Notes: generated by a model from the sequence alone, not told the origin. A stretch of 64,000 nucleotides of DNA from Spiroplasma chinense (GCF_008086545.1 NZ_CP043026.1:558001-622000); one strand, 5' to 3'; shown: positions 31,562 to 42,568, counted from the stretch's first letter. Program-made: numbers and translations.

Positions 31562-33028
31562 ATGGAAAAAGATAACAACGTTATTGGTGAAGCTAGTAAA
31601 TCAAAAATTAAAAATGATGCCGATAATAGTATGATTGCCAAGTTTTTTGGTTTTTCAAGACTAAATACTTCTTTAAAAAAAGAAATAATTGGAGGGGTAA
31701 GTACATTTTTAGCTATGGTCTATATTTTGTCAGTAGAACCTTCAATTTTATCATCAGCTGTAAGTGTAAGTGAAGGCAAAGCAAATATGTCTATATCTGG
31801 ATTATTTTTAGCAACTGCTTTCATTTCTTTTTTATCAACATTTATTATGGGGATTAGTGCAAATGTGCCAATAGCAGTTGCTCCAAGTATGGGTTTAAAT
31901 GCTATGTTTACATATAGTGTTGCTGCTAATGGAATTGGATATGAAGGAGCTTTATTTGCCACTTTAATATCTGGAGTTTTATTTTGTATTATTACTATAA
32001 CAAAAGTTAGAACAATGTTAATTAAAGCATTACCTAAATCACTGCATTTAGCTATTGGAATTGGTATTGGGTTTTTTATAGCATATGTAGGAATTACAAA
32101 CATGGGATGAGTTAAAACACTTGGTGGTTTACCTGTTGCTGACTTAAATAACTTTAAAATGTTTTATCCAGCCATTATTTTAGGAACACTTGTATTGTTT
32201 GGAGCAATTTTATTACATTACAAAAAATTTGTAGCACCAATTGCATTAATGATGGTAATTGGTTTTGTAATTGCAGTTATACTTGCAAATACAATTAAAA
32301 ATAGTGAAGCAATTACAAATTCATTTGGAAATTCAGTATTTGATAAGAAAGATTGAAATTACAAAGACCTATGAAGTGGTTTTACATTTAATATCAAATC
32401 TACTTTTGATGAAATAGGAAATGTTAAGATTTGAAAAAATCCTACAATGTATATTTCAACTTTTGTATTTACTATATTAACATTTTTTGATGCAACAGGA
32501 ACTTTAACTCTTGTTAGCAATGAAATTAACAGAAACATCAAAGATCCAAAAGAAATTCCAGATTCTGCAATGTTAATTGATGGTAGTTCATCAATTATTG
32601 GTTCATTAATTGGAGTTTCGCATACTGCAGCTTATTCTGAAAGTTGTGTTGGAATTTCACAAGGAGCTAGAACTGGTTTTGCAAGTATTATTACTTCTAT
32701 TGGATTTTTAATAAGTATTTTATTATTCCCAATCTTTAAAATGATGCCCGACACAATAAGTGGAGCTGCCACTGTATTTATTGGAATCATTATGATTGGA
32801 AATATTACAGAGATAGAATGAAAGAAACCTGAAATTTCACTTTCAGCTTTCTTTACAATACTATTTATGATAATTACATATAATATTGCTGTTGGAGTAG
32901 GAATGGGACTTATCACATATACTCTTGGATGTATTGGGAATAAAAAAGCCAAAGAAGTTCATCCAGTAATTTGAGTGTTAAGTATTTTGTTTATTGGTTA
33001 CTTTGTAGCGTTTGCTTTCATCCAATAA
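31562..33028 (+). CDS. NCS2-family purine permease (AzgA/PbuG-like)
   Basis: A 488-aa protein. ATG 31562 is 5 nt after GGAGG; an in-frame ATG at 31550 precedes that site and is rejected. AzgA-branch features: EIIGGVSTFLAMVYILSVEP, ANVPIAVAPSMGLNAMFTY, FDATGTLTLVSNE and GVSHTAAYSESCVGISQGARTG, over 12 or more TM segments. It imports guanine/hypoxanthine or adenine. A guanine-type riboswitch upstream suggests repression when guanine is plentiful. TGA codons at conserved Trp positions. Confidence 0.93.
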
Positions 33029-33042
33029 TGTATAATTATTTT

Positions 33043-33510
33043 ATGAAAGCATTAATAGTAGTAGATTATCAATATGATTTTGCAGATCCAAAAGGATCAT
33101 TATATTGACCCGAAGGGGAAACTTTAAAAGATGGTATTGAAAAGAAAGTAAAAGAATATAGAGAAAATAACTTACCAGTAGTTTATACAATGGACTGACA
33201 CCCTGAAAATCACTGTTCATTTGATATTTGACCTCCACATTGTGTCCAAAATACTCGTGGAGCTGAAATATTGCTAGATTTGAATCAAGCAGATTATATA
33301 GTTAAAAAAGGTGTTGAAGTTGATTGAGACAGCTATTCTGGTTTCAATAGACAATCAGACGCACAACCATTGGAAGACTGATTAAAAGAACACAATGTGG
33401 ACGAAGTTGAAGTTTGCGGTCTTGTTAAACAATACTGTGTTGATGCAACTTACCAAGATGCATTAAAACATGGGTTCAAAGCAACTATCATTGAAGAACT
33501 GGTAAAATAA
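33043..33510 (+). CDS. pncA: Nicotinamidase / isochorismatase-family hydrolase
   Basis: A 155-aa protein hidden by six in-frame TGA (Trp) codons. ATG 33043 is 14 nt after the permease stop with no visible ribosome site, so translation probably depends on coupling. Catalytic Asp8 (VVDYQYDF), Lys89 and Cys132 (VCGLVKQYCVDAT) are present; metal ligands sit in MDWHPENHC (Asp51, His53) and PPHC. Slightly shorter than bacterial PncA (about 180-210 aa). It deamidates nicotinamide to nicotinate for NAD salvage. Confidence 0.9.
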
Positions 33511-33550
33511 TCTATTTTTATATAGACAAAATAAATAAATAGATTATAAT
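33507..33550 (+). promoter_or_regulatory. Promoter of the nusA-infB operon within an inverted repeat
   Basis: TAGACA (33523-33528), 16-nt spacer, TATAAT (33545-33550). An 11-bp perfect inverted repeat ATAATCTATTT (33507-33517) / AAATAGATTAT (33537-33547) flanks the -35 and overlaps the -10. A leader hairpin GAAAAGAAG/CTTCTTTTC follows at 33572-33597. Confidence 0.7.
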
Positions 33551-33652
33551 TAAATTGTCAAGTTTCATATCGAAAAGAAGGCGTAAGTCTTCTTTTCAAT
33601 TTATTTGATGAAATACTTAATTAGAAACAATTTATAGGAGGAAATGGGTATC

Positions 33653-34972
33653 ATGATCGATGGTGCTAAATTATTAGAAGCAATTTACAGTATTGCTGAT
33701 GAGAAAAAAATAGAAAAAGAAATAGTATTTGAAGGAATTAGAGAAGGTTTTCAAAAAGCTTATGAAAAATTCTTTGACCCTGAAGCTATTGTAAGAGTTG
33801 ACATTGATGAACAATCAGGTCAAATCAGAGTATTTAAAGAACTTACAGTTGTTCAAAAAATTGAAGATGAATGATTAGAATTAGGTTTAAATGATGCAAA
33901 AGAAAAATATGGTGATGATGTAACTGTTGGAGATACAGTTTATGAACCAGTACCATTTAATGAAAACTTTTCAAAACTTGCTGTAATGCAAGTTGGACAA
34001 ATTATCAAACAAAAAATTCGCGAAGGTGAAAAAAATAAAATATATGAAGAATTCTTAGGAAGAGAACACGATATGGTTGGTGGTATTGTTAAATATGTAA
34101 CAGATACTAACTATTTAATTGATGTCGAAGGTTCAATTATTCCAATTTGAAATAAAAAAATGATTCCTGGTGAAGAATTTTTTGAAGGAGATAGAATTAG
34201 TTTCTATATTGAAGAAGTTTCAAAAGAAAATAAACATTCTCAAATTCAAGCTTCAAGAATTCACCCTGATTTTTTAGCAAGATTGATGGAAACTCAAGTA
34301 CCTGAAATTGCTGAAGGAATTGTAGAAATTAAATCAGTTTCAAGAGAACCTGGTAAACGTTCTAAAATAGCTGTTTACTCACACGAAGAAGGAATCGATC
34401 CAATCGGTTCTTGTGTAGGTACTGCTGGAGCAAGAATTAAAGAAATTTCTAAAGAATTAAATGGTGAAAAAATTGATATTGTTTTATGAAATGAAGATCA
34501 AAGTACATTTATCATGAACTCTTTAGCACCAGTTAAAGTAATAAGTATTGAATTTGATGAAGAAAACAATGAATGTTTTGTAGTTGTTCCAAACGAACAA
34601 TTATCATTAGCAATTGGTAAAAGAGGGATGGCAGCAAGACTTGTTGCAAACCTTGTAAATACTAAAATTAATATTCTTTCATTAGAAGGTGCAGAAGAAA
34701 AAGAAAGAGAAATCTTATGAAATGGTAACATTACAAAAGAAGAACTTGAAACACCTGAATTCTTAAATAACATTTTAAAAAGAAAACAAAAATCAGCTAG
34801 TGAAAATTTTGCAAAGAAAAATAAAAATTCATTTAATGAAGAATCAACTTTTGTAAGTGAAACTTCAATCGATGAAATTCAAAATTACTCAAGTGCTTTT
34901 GAAGAAATTGCAAAAGATAGTGAAGATGACACTGTTGACTTTGAAGAATTTGAAACATATTACGAAAATTAG
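33653..34972 (+). CDS. nusA: Transcription termination/antitermination factor NusA
   Basis: A 439-aa protein. ATG 33653 gives the usual NusA start (MIDGAKLLEAI); an in-frame ATG at 33644 is only 2 nt from AGGAGG (33636-33641), so 33653 is preferred. N-terminal RNAP-binding domain (about 1-125), S1 domain (about 135-205, DMVGGIVKYVT), and KH1/KH2 with GSCVGTAGARIKEI and LAIGKRGMAARLV. The C-terminal 70 residues are acidic. First gene of nusA-ylxR-ylxQ-infB-rbfA; rimP, which usually precedes nusA, is absent. Confidence 0.95.
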
Positions 34973-34985
34973 TGAGGTTTAAATT

Positions 34986-35258
34986 ATGGAAAATAAACAT
35001 GTTGTTCTAAGAAAAGATGTTTCATCTAACAAAATGTTTCCAAAATTGGAATTGATTAGAATAGTTAAAGATAAAGAGGGACACATTTTTATTGATCAAA
35101 CTAGAAAAGCAAATGGTAGAGGTGTTTATATCCGCCCAACTCTAGAAGCACTTGAAAAGGTGAAAAAAACTAGAGCATTGGATAGAGGATTAAAAACTAA
35201 AGTTGATGAAGGGATTTTTGATTTGTTATTAGAAGAAATCAAAAATAATTGAGATTAA
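34986..35258 (+). CDS. ylxR: YlxR (DUF448) RNA-binding protein
   Basis: A 90-aa protein, ATG 34986 after GTGAGG. KLELIRIVKDKEG and DQTRKANGRGVYI are DUF448 signatures. In Bacillus this family (RnpM) binds RNase P RNA. TAA 35256-35258 overlaps the ylxQ ATG by one base. Confidence 0.92.
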
Positions 35259-35587
35259 TGCAAGAATTATTAAATGCATTAGGAATGGCTGCATCTGCCA
35301 ATAAGTTAGTTTCAGGAGAGACATTATTTAAAAAAATCACTAAAAGCAAAATATGTCTTGTGTTAACTGTAAGTGACATGGGACAATCACAATTAAAAAA
35401 AATAAATGACAAATGTAAATTTTATGAAGTTGAAATTTTTAATGGTTTATTTGATACTGATGAATTAAATAAAGCAATTGGGAAAGATAATGTAAAAGCA
35501 ATTGGAATTGAAGATAGAAATTTCAAAAAGTTAATATTGTCAAAAATAAGCAAAGGAGATGTAGATTATGGCAAAACAAACAAATAA
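35258..35587 (+). CDS. ylxQ: YlxQ, L7Ae/L30e-type RNA-binding protein
   Basis: A 109-aa protein, ATG 35258 in a TAATG overlap. L7Ae-like fold: LLNALGMAASANKLVSGE, ICLVLTVSDMGQSQLKKINDKC and GKDNVKAIGIED. Binds kink-turn-like RNA in related systems. It overlaps the infB start by 20 nt. Confidence 0.9.
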   Translation: MQELLNALGMAASANKLVSGETLFKKITKSKICLVLTVSDMGQSQLKKINDKCKFYEVEIFNGLFDTDELNKAIGKDNVKAIGIEDRNFKKLILSKISKGDVDYGKTNK

Positions 35588-37439
35588 GAGTCCAGCTAAT
35601 AATGCAAAGCAACAAGCCAAAAACAAATCCAAGGCTCATACCGCTAACCTTAAAAGTAAATTAAAAGAAACAAAGCAAACTGGTTTAATCGATGGTGTTT
35701 TTGTATATACAGAACCACTTTCTATTGCAGATTTTGCAAAAAAAGTTAATAAAGGTCCTGCAGAAATAGTAAAATGATTTTTTACAAATGGAAGTATGGT
35801 TACACAAAATCAAGTGTTAACCGAAGAGCAAATGGGAGAGTTATGTCTAGAATTTGGATATGACTTTAAAAAGGAAACAGCTGTTACAAAAGAAAATATT
35901 TTCGAAACTTTTGATGAAGCAGATGATCCAAAAGATTTAAAAACAAAACCACCAGTAGTTACAATTATGGGGCACGTAGATCATGGTAAAACAACTTTAC
36001 TTGATTCTATAAGAAATGCAAATGTAACTGAAGGTGAATTTGGTGGAATTACTCAACATATTGGTGCTTACCAAGTAACACTTAACGGTAATAAAATTAC
36101 CTTTATTGATACACCAGGTCACGAAGCTTTCACAGAAATGAGAGCTAGAGGAAGTGAAGTTACAGATATTGTAATTTTAGTAGTAGCTGCAGATGATGGG
36201 GTTATGCCTCAAACTGAAGAAGCTATTGACCATGCTAAAGCTGCAAATGTACCAATAGTTGTATTTGTAAACAAATGTGATAAACCAGATGCAGATCCAA
36301 ACAAAGTTAAAATGGAATTAATGAAGTTTGGAATAGTTGCAGAAGAGTATGGCGGAGATATTCCATTTATCGAAGGTAGTGCGAAAGCAAAAATGGGATT
36401 AGATTCTTTACTTGAAACTTTACTATTTATAGCAGAGTTTAAAGACTTAAAATCAAATCCAAATAAATATGCTCGTGGAACTGTAATTGAAGCTCACTTG
36501 GATAAAGCAAGAGGAGCTATTGCAACAATTTTAGTACAACATGGAACCTTAAATTTAAGAGACATAGTTGTTGCTGGAGGTACTTTTGGTGCAATTAAAG
36601 ATATAGAAAACGAAAATAAAGCAAAAATTAAAACTGTTGTTCCAGGACAACCTGCAGTTATTATTGGTTTAAATGAAGTGCCAAGAGCTGGAGATAAATT
36701 TATGGTTATTTCTGATGAGAAAATGGCTAGAACTATTTCTGAAGCTCAAGCTGAAAAACAAGCTAATGAAGCAAGACAAAAAAACCAAAGTTTTACTTTA
36801 GATTCTATTAAAAATCAAATTGAAGCTGGAGAATTAAAATCAATCAACATCATTCTAAAAGCAGATACCCAAGGTACTGTTGAAGCTGTTAGAAACTCAA
36901 TGTTAAAAATTAACATTGAAGGGGTAAAAATTAACGTAATTCGTGCAACAGTTGGAGCAATTTCAGTAAGTGATGTTACTTTAGCAATGGCATCTAATGC
37001 CTTAATTTACGGATTTAATGTTAGACCAAACGCTCAAGTTAGACAAAAAGCTGAAGAAGATGGTGTAGATATTAGATTACACAATATTATCTATAAATTA
37101 ATTGAAGAAATAGCAGAAGCTGCAACAGGTATGTTAGATCCAGTAATGGAAGAAAAATCACTTGGAGAAGCAGAAGTTAGGGAACTATTTAAACACTCAC
37201 AAGTGGGTACAATTGCTGGATGTAGAATTATGTCCGGAACTGTTCCAAGAGGTTCAAAAGTTCATATTCTAAGAAACGGAATTGTTATTTATTCTGGTGA
37301 AATGTCTTCTTTAAAAAACAAAAAAGATGACATTAAAGAGGCTAGAGAAGGACAAGAATGTGGTATTACAATTAAGAACTTCAATGATTTAAAAGAAAAT
37401 GATATAATAGAAGCATACAAAGTAGAAGAGGTGAAGTAA
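35568..37439 (+). CDS. infB: Translation initiation factor IF-2
   Basis: A 623-aa GTPase; ATG 35568 lies inside the ylxQ end after AAAGGAG. A short basic N-terminal region replaces the long one of many bacteria. IF2_N is followed by the G domain: G1 GHVDHGKT at 135-142, G3 DTPGH, G4 NKCD; then domains II-IV (LKADTQGTVEAV, GTIAGCRI). It brings initiator tRNA to the 30S subunit. TGA 35775-35777 is Trp. Confidence 0.97.
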
Positions 37440-37440
37440 T

Positions 37441-37785
37441 ATGGCAAATGATATTAAATTGGAAAGAGCACAGTCTACAATACTTAGAGAATTAAACTTA
37501 ATTCTTCAAAGAGAATTTCCAGATACTGAATATGTAAACAGTTTATCAGTTCATGAAGTTAGATTAACTAATGACATGAGTCAAGCAAAAGTATTTTATT
37601 CAACAATGGATAGTGAAGCTGACTTAGAAGATGTCAAAGAAGAACTAGGTGAATGCGCAAAAGAAATCAGAATGTTATTGGCAGGAAAAGTTGAAATGAG
37701 AAGTGTACCTGAATTAAAATTTGAGTACGATAACGCACTTGAAAATGCTAACAAGATTGAAGAAATTCTTAAAGAAATCAAATAA
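37441..37785 (+). CDS. rbfA: Ribosome-binding factor A
   Basis: A 114-aa protein starting 1 nt after the infB stop. KH-type fold with ERAQSTILRELNLIL, SVHEVRLTNDMSQAKVFYS and RSVPELKFEYD, the classic RbfA signatures. 30S maturation. A terminator closes the operon. Confidence 0.94.
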   Translation: MANDIKLERAQSTILRELNLILQREFPDTEYVNSLSVHEVRLTNDMSQAKVFYSTMDSEADLEDVKEELGECAKEIRMLLAGKVEMRSVPELKFEYDNALENANKIEEILKEIK

Positions 37786-37792
37786 AACAACA

Positions 37793-37818
37793 AAAACTCT
37801 TGTTTATAAGAGTTTTTT
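37793..37818 (+). terminator. Terminator of the nusA-rbfA operon
   Basis: AAAACTCTT / AAGAGTTTT stem, GTTTAT loop, T tail. Confidence 0.85.
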
Positions 37819-37835
37819 ATTTGTCAAATTAAGGA

Positions 37836-37862
37836 TAAAAAAACCTTTCGATTGAAAGGTTT
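37836..37862 (-). terminator. Terminator of the ECF-S-like gene
   Basis: AAACCTTTC / GAAAGGTTT stem; the A7 tract on the plus strand is the U-tract of the minus transcript. Confidence 0.8.
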
Positions 37863-37865
37863 GTT

Positions 37866-38609
37866 TTAACTTTTGTATTTAGCTGCGATTAATTGAATCC
37901 TATATGTTGTTAACACAAATAAAATTACTGCAAAAAGGTCAAATACACCTAATGCAATTCATGTGTTAAAAAATGTAAAAGCACTATATCCAGCACTTCC
38001 ACTGACTACCAAGCTTCTAAAGTAAGCTAAAATAGCACTAATTAACGGTTGTAGCAATAATACTACAAATCCACCAGCAACCGCTGCCATCATTCTACTT
38101 AATGATTCATCTTTTGAGTAAATTCTAAATACTTTATCAAAAAATAATCAGAATAAGAACACTCAAGCCATCAATCCTAATGATGAGGTTACTCTAAATA
38201 AAGGGTCGCCCCCAAATATAATAAATTGTAAAAATCCATCTAACAAACCTATAATCATACCCCAGTATACACCGACTACTTGAAAGCTTATGGCTATTAC
38301 ATAATACTTGAATACAAACCCAACATTAATTGAGGTGATTCCTAAAGGTATTATGACTGTTAATAGACCAACAGCTGTAGACATACTTAGTAACAAACTA
38401 ACCATAGTTATATTAAGAGTTTCTGTTCTTAATTTTAGTCGTCTGCTTGTTTTAGAAAGTTTGCTGATTTCATAATCTAAGTCTATGTTGTTAAGTTCGC
38501 AAGGTTTTATACTTGCATAGTTTTCTACGTTAGAAAATTCATCAGTCTTTTTCATTTTTGTAAGTTTCTCCAATCAAAATAAATATTTTTTTGGATTTCA
38601 ATTAATCAT
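37866..38609 (-). CDS. ECF transporter S-component-like membrane protein
   Basis: A 247-aa protein if ATG 38609 is used (MINWNPKKYLF...); ATG 38555 (MKKTDEF...) is an alternative giving 229 aa. A hydrophilic N-terminus of about 75 residues is followed by six hydrophobic segments with RLKLRTETLNITMVSLLLSMSTAVGLL, PLGITSINVGFVFKYYVIAISF and GMIIGLLDGFLQFIIFGG, the layout of vitamin-binding S components. Three TGA codons are Trp. Substrate (folate, riboflavin or other) cannot be told. The ATG at 38609 is only 14 nt from a TATAAT box, suggesting a near-leaderless message. Confidence 0.75.
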
Positions 38610-38623
38610 AACTTAACAATATT

Positions 38624-38633
38624 ATTATATAAT
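38624..38633. promoter_or_regulatory. Palindromic shared -10 of divergent promoters
   Basis: ATTATATAAT is a perfect palindrome holding TATAAT for the minus strand (38624-38629) and for the plus strand (38628-38633), between the ECF-S-like gene and rsmE. Confidence 0.5.
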
Positions 38634-38660
38634 AAAAAAAATTAGTAAGAGGAAAAAAAT

Positions 38661-39371
38661 ATGCATAGTTTTTTTGTTAGTAGAAAAAATGATAATACTT
38701 TTTTAATTGAAGAAAGTGACTTTCATCACATAAAAAATGTTATAAAACTAAATGTTGGAGAACAAATTTATTGTATTTTTGATCAGGAAAAATACTTATG
38801 TGAAATTAAAGATTTTTTTGATAATGAATGTTTAGCTGAAATAATTGAAATAGTAAAAGAAGATATTAAAAATATAACAATAGATCTTTATGTGGGAATT
38901 ATCAGAGAACAAAAATGAGATTTTGTTTTACAAAAGGCTACAGAACTTGGGGTTACAAATATTTATCCAGTTCAATTTTCTAGAAATGTTGTTAAAATTG
39001 AAGAAAAAAAAGAAAGTAATAAAATTGAAAGATGAACTTCAATTTGTAAAGATGCTGCAAAGCAATCAAAAAGAAATAGCATCCCAAACATAAAACCTAT
39101 AATAAGAAATGTAAGCAAAATTGATTCAAACTCACAAATAAATCTAGTTGCTTGAGAAGAGGTTAAAGAAGAACCTTTAAAAGCACTTTTAGAAGCCGAA
39201 TTTAACTCGATAAGCATAGTAATTGGACCAGAAGGGGGTATTGACTCAAAAGAGGTGGATATTCTTCTTAAAAAAGGTTTTAAAAAGGTTGGACTAGGAA
39301 ATAATATTTTAAGAGCAGAAACTGCAAGTTTATATTTGATAAGTGCAATTAAATATCAAAAAGATATTTAA
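38661..39371 (+). CDS. rsmE: 16S rRNA (uracil-1498-N3)-methyltransferase
   Basis: A 236-aa SPOUT methyltransferase, ATG 38661 after AAGAGG. PUA-like N-domain (HSFFVSRKND, HHIKNVIKLNVGE); catalytic knot with QKATELGVTNIYPV, VIGPEGG at about 187-193 and GLGNNILRAETAS. Modifies the 30S subunit. TGA codons at KWDFV and RWTSI are Trp. Confidence 0.95.
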
Positions 39372-39450
39372 TTGTTTTTTTATCCGTATTGTGCAAGAAA
39401 AACCACTATTTAATATATGTTATAATAATATAAGTTTTGAGGTGAAAAAT

Positions 39451-40647
39451 ATGTTTCAAAAGAATGATTCAAAGTTAATTACATCAGATGTAAAATTGAT
39501 AAATGAACAATTAAAAACTGTTGAACTTGATAAATCATTTAAAAGATTTATTGATAGAAACATATTTTTTATTAAAAAAGAACTTAAAAATTTAGCTGTT
39601 ATTAAAAAAACAGGAAGTTATGCAATAGATTGTGTTTATAATTTTGACAAAGAACCAAAAATAGATCTATTGGCTATAAAATATGTAAATAAAGGTATGT
39701 ATTCAGTTTATGAAGAAGAAATTGAAACAAAAGATCACTTTACAGATTGTTGAATTTGTGAAATAAATGAAGAAATTTATAAAAAACTTAAATCAAAGTA
39801 TGAAGTTGTAGAAGAAATTAAAGTTAATTGAAATTCAAAGAAATATAAAATTTATCCTGATTCAAAAGAGACGGTTGAACACAGAGATTCAATTAAAATA
39901 GACTTTTATAAAGATGATAAAATTGGTTTTTCTATCGTTATTAGAACTGGATTAACTCACGCAGATTATCCACCAATTTTATGTTTTAAAAATACTTACG
40001 AAACAACAAATGCAGTAGAATTTGTAAAAACTTACTGAACTTTAAATAAATTAACAATAAGAAAACTTGAAATACTATTTTTCTATATCAGACTTAATTT
40101 TAGAAGAGGTTTTAGTAATGAACAACGCTTAATGATGAAAATAATGGTAATGAGTGATTTACAATATCAATTAACAAAGAATAATATATTTCAAGAATGA
40201 TTAACTCACTCTTTCAAATATTTATTTCCCAATCTTAAGGTAATTGATAGTTTATTTGAATCTAAAAATATTTATTATAAAAAACAAAAATTGTTTGAAA
40301 AATTATATAAATCATTTAGATTGAAAAATCTAAATTGGGTATTTCACAATACTTATTTAAGTACAAAAGATTTTCTGGATAAATACTTGCCTTTATGTAA
40401 AGAATGAGTAGCTGAAAAGAAATATTTAAATGAACCTATGTATTTTTGATATGATACAAATCCATATTTAAAAAATACATCTGGAAGCTCAAATTACACT
40501 ATGAAAAAACAGGCAAAAAAATATGATGATTTAGAAATGTCTATTCATTCAAAAAATGTTTATCCAAGTGATAATGATATTGGTGTATTTTTGGTATTTT
40601 TAAGTTTTTATCAATTTAAAATTCAAAATAACAAAGAGGAGGAATAG
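39451..40647 (+). CDS. Unknown protein A with degenerate nucleotidyltransferase-like motif
   Basis: A 398-aa protein, ATG 39451 after GAGGTG. No signal or TM. After an N-terminal helix comes KKTGSYAIDCVYN...KIDLLAIKYV, with Gly55-Ser56 and Asp72: the spacing of a pol-beta/CD-NTase GS...D motif but without the second Asp of DxD. The rest is helical and aromatic-rich. Its stop codon (TAG 40645-40647) follows the GAGGAGG that serves the next gene, so A and B are made together. Protein B has the same Gly-to-Asp spacing. Function unknown; the NTase link is inference. Confidence 0.75.
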
Positions 40648-40648
40648 T

Positions 40649-41983
40649 ATGTCAAAGATTAACATGATTAATAATTTTGTAATAGCTGTGAATAAAAATA
40701 TTCCTCTAGATAGCAAAATTAATGAATCTATTAAAGAAACTTATGAAAAGTTTAAACAAATATTAAAAGATTCTGAATATTCAATCAAAAAACTTGGAGA
40801 TTTTAAATATAAAAGTTTTTACAGTAAATCTAAAGTGATTAATCTTGATTTAGCAATTGTTAAGTATTTTCCAATAGCTGGTTTTAAACACCAAAAATTT
40901 AGTGAAGATATTTTAGAACTTTTTAAACAAATGCCTATAAAATATAAAATCAAAAAATATCCTAATTACATTTCTGTTTATTGAAGTGAAAAAGGAATTG
41001 AGTATAATTTTAGATTTATTTTAATGGTAAGAAAATTAGAGCAAGGTTTTGAAATAGATTATGTTAATAGAAATGGAATAGTGCAAGATGATTGAGCACT
41101 TCAAGTAACAGAAGCTTTTTGTACTGCCAATAAAATAAGTGGGGGTACTTTGTTTAAAGTAAAAAGAGTTTTAAATTATATTTTAAAAGATGAATTTTCA
41201 TATACTTATAATTTAGACTACAGTTTACTTTCATGATTCTATGAATATTTTTCAAGAAGTTTAAACAGTTTTATAGATCAAAAATATAATATTGAGAAAA
41301 AAGAGTTACAAGTTGAGAATTTTTCTAAAATAAAAAACTTGAAGTTATGATTCTCAAAACATGTAAATATTAATAATTTATATTTCTTTATTTTTTCAAA
41401 ACTTCAAAGTATAAATACATATTATTACTCAGAAATAAGTTTTGAAAATTATGAGATTTTTGCAGATATTTCAAGATATTCTTTAAATACTAATTCAAAT
41501 TTTGCATTACCTTCAAGTTTTTTTAAAGATATAAGAATATTTGATTTACAAAATTTTGATGACTTAACTTTTATTCAGACTAATTGCGGAAATGAATTTG
41601 GTTATTCTAAAATAGCTTGAGATAAAGCAAGAAACGAAGATAAAAGATACTTTGTAAGTCCTTGTATAGTTACAGGAATTTCAAATTTTGCAATGTTTAG
41701 AAAATGATTTACAAAATTAAGCGAAGAACTTTATTCAAAATTATCAACCGGTTTAAAAGAAGAGATTAAGTCTACAAAACAAAGAGAAGCTATGGAAGAG
41801 TTAAATATGTTAGCTCATAATTGACTATCAAGTTACATATCAAAAACAAGATATTTAAAACCTTATTTTGATGCTAAATATCCATTTGCAGGAAATAGTG
41901 ATTTTGAAACTATTTTAAAAATGATAACAACAACCTTGGACAAAATTGATGAACAAAGTTGAATAATGGAAAATGATAATTAA
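40649..41983 (+). CDS. Unknown protein B, probable distant relative of protein A
   Basis: A 444-aa protein, ATG 40649, one base after the stop of protein A. N-terminal helices are followed by KKLGDFKYKSFYS...INLDLAIVKYF: Gly50 and Asp67 show the same 17-residue spacing and the same hydrophobic strand (LDLAIVKYF versus IDLLAIKYV) as protein A. The Ser and second Asp of an active nucleotidyltransferase are missing. The C-terminal two thirds are helical and Tyr/Phe/Asn-rich. Eight or more TGA codons are Trp. Terminator follows. Function unknown. Confidence 0.75.
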
Positions 41984-41984
41984 A

Positions 41985-42010
41985 AAAACAGTTCAATTTG
42001 AACTGTTTTT
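41985..42010. terminator. Bidirectional terminator between convergent genes
   Basis: AAAACAGTTCA / TGAACTGTTTT stem, ATT loop; overlaps the stop of the minus gene. Confidence 0.85.
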
Positions 42011-42539
42011 ATCATTTTTCTTCATCCACAACTTTGTTTTTCAAGATTTCAGTACGTTTTTTAACATAATCTTTTTCAACTTTACCAATGTGGTGGTAAA
42101 GGTCACGACTGGCTTTAATACGTAATTTTTTTAACTCTTCATCACAGAAAACTCATGTTAACCAAACTATGTGAAAGTGTCTTAAATATTTTAATTCTCT
42201 TTCATCATACATTTCATAACTTAATGATTGTGCTTCTTTTTGAGCAAAATCTACTCATTTTTGTGGATCAATATTTTGGTCGTAGGCTTCTTTTGCAAGT
42301 TCTTGGTAACTCAAAGCTTTTTTAACAATTATATCCTCTAATGATTGAAGTGTATTTGCAATTTCAGTAACGATTGCTTGGTCAAATTCATCATAAGAGT
42401 TAAATTGGTGTTTTGAAAGATAAAACATTTTAACACTCAAGTTACTTACTTGGTTTCCACCACTACCTAGATGTTCTCTCTCTGAGATAATTTTAAATTC
42501 GTTTTCAATTTCCTTATAAAAATCTGATTTAATACGCAT
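42009..42539 (-). CDS. Helical cytosolic protein, unknown
   Basis: A 176-aa protein, ATG 42539 after AGAGGTG. Two or three TGA codons are Trp. All-helical and charged, with no signal or TM and a Lys-rich C-terminus. Directly upstream of its ribosome site, its leader has a 16-A run (T16 on the plus strand). No family recognised. Confidence 0.72.
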
Positions 42540-42552
42540 ATCTTAACACCTC

Positions 42553-42568
42553 TTTTTTTTTTTTTTTT
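42553..42568. repeat. Homopolymer T16 (A16 in the minus-strand leader)
   Basis: Sixteen consecutive T, the longest homopolymer I noticed in the window, lying directly 5' of the GAGGTG ribosome site of the minus-strand 176-aa gene. Confidence 0.9.
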
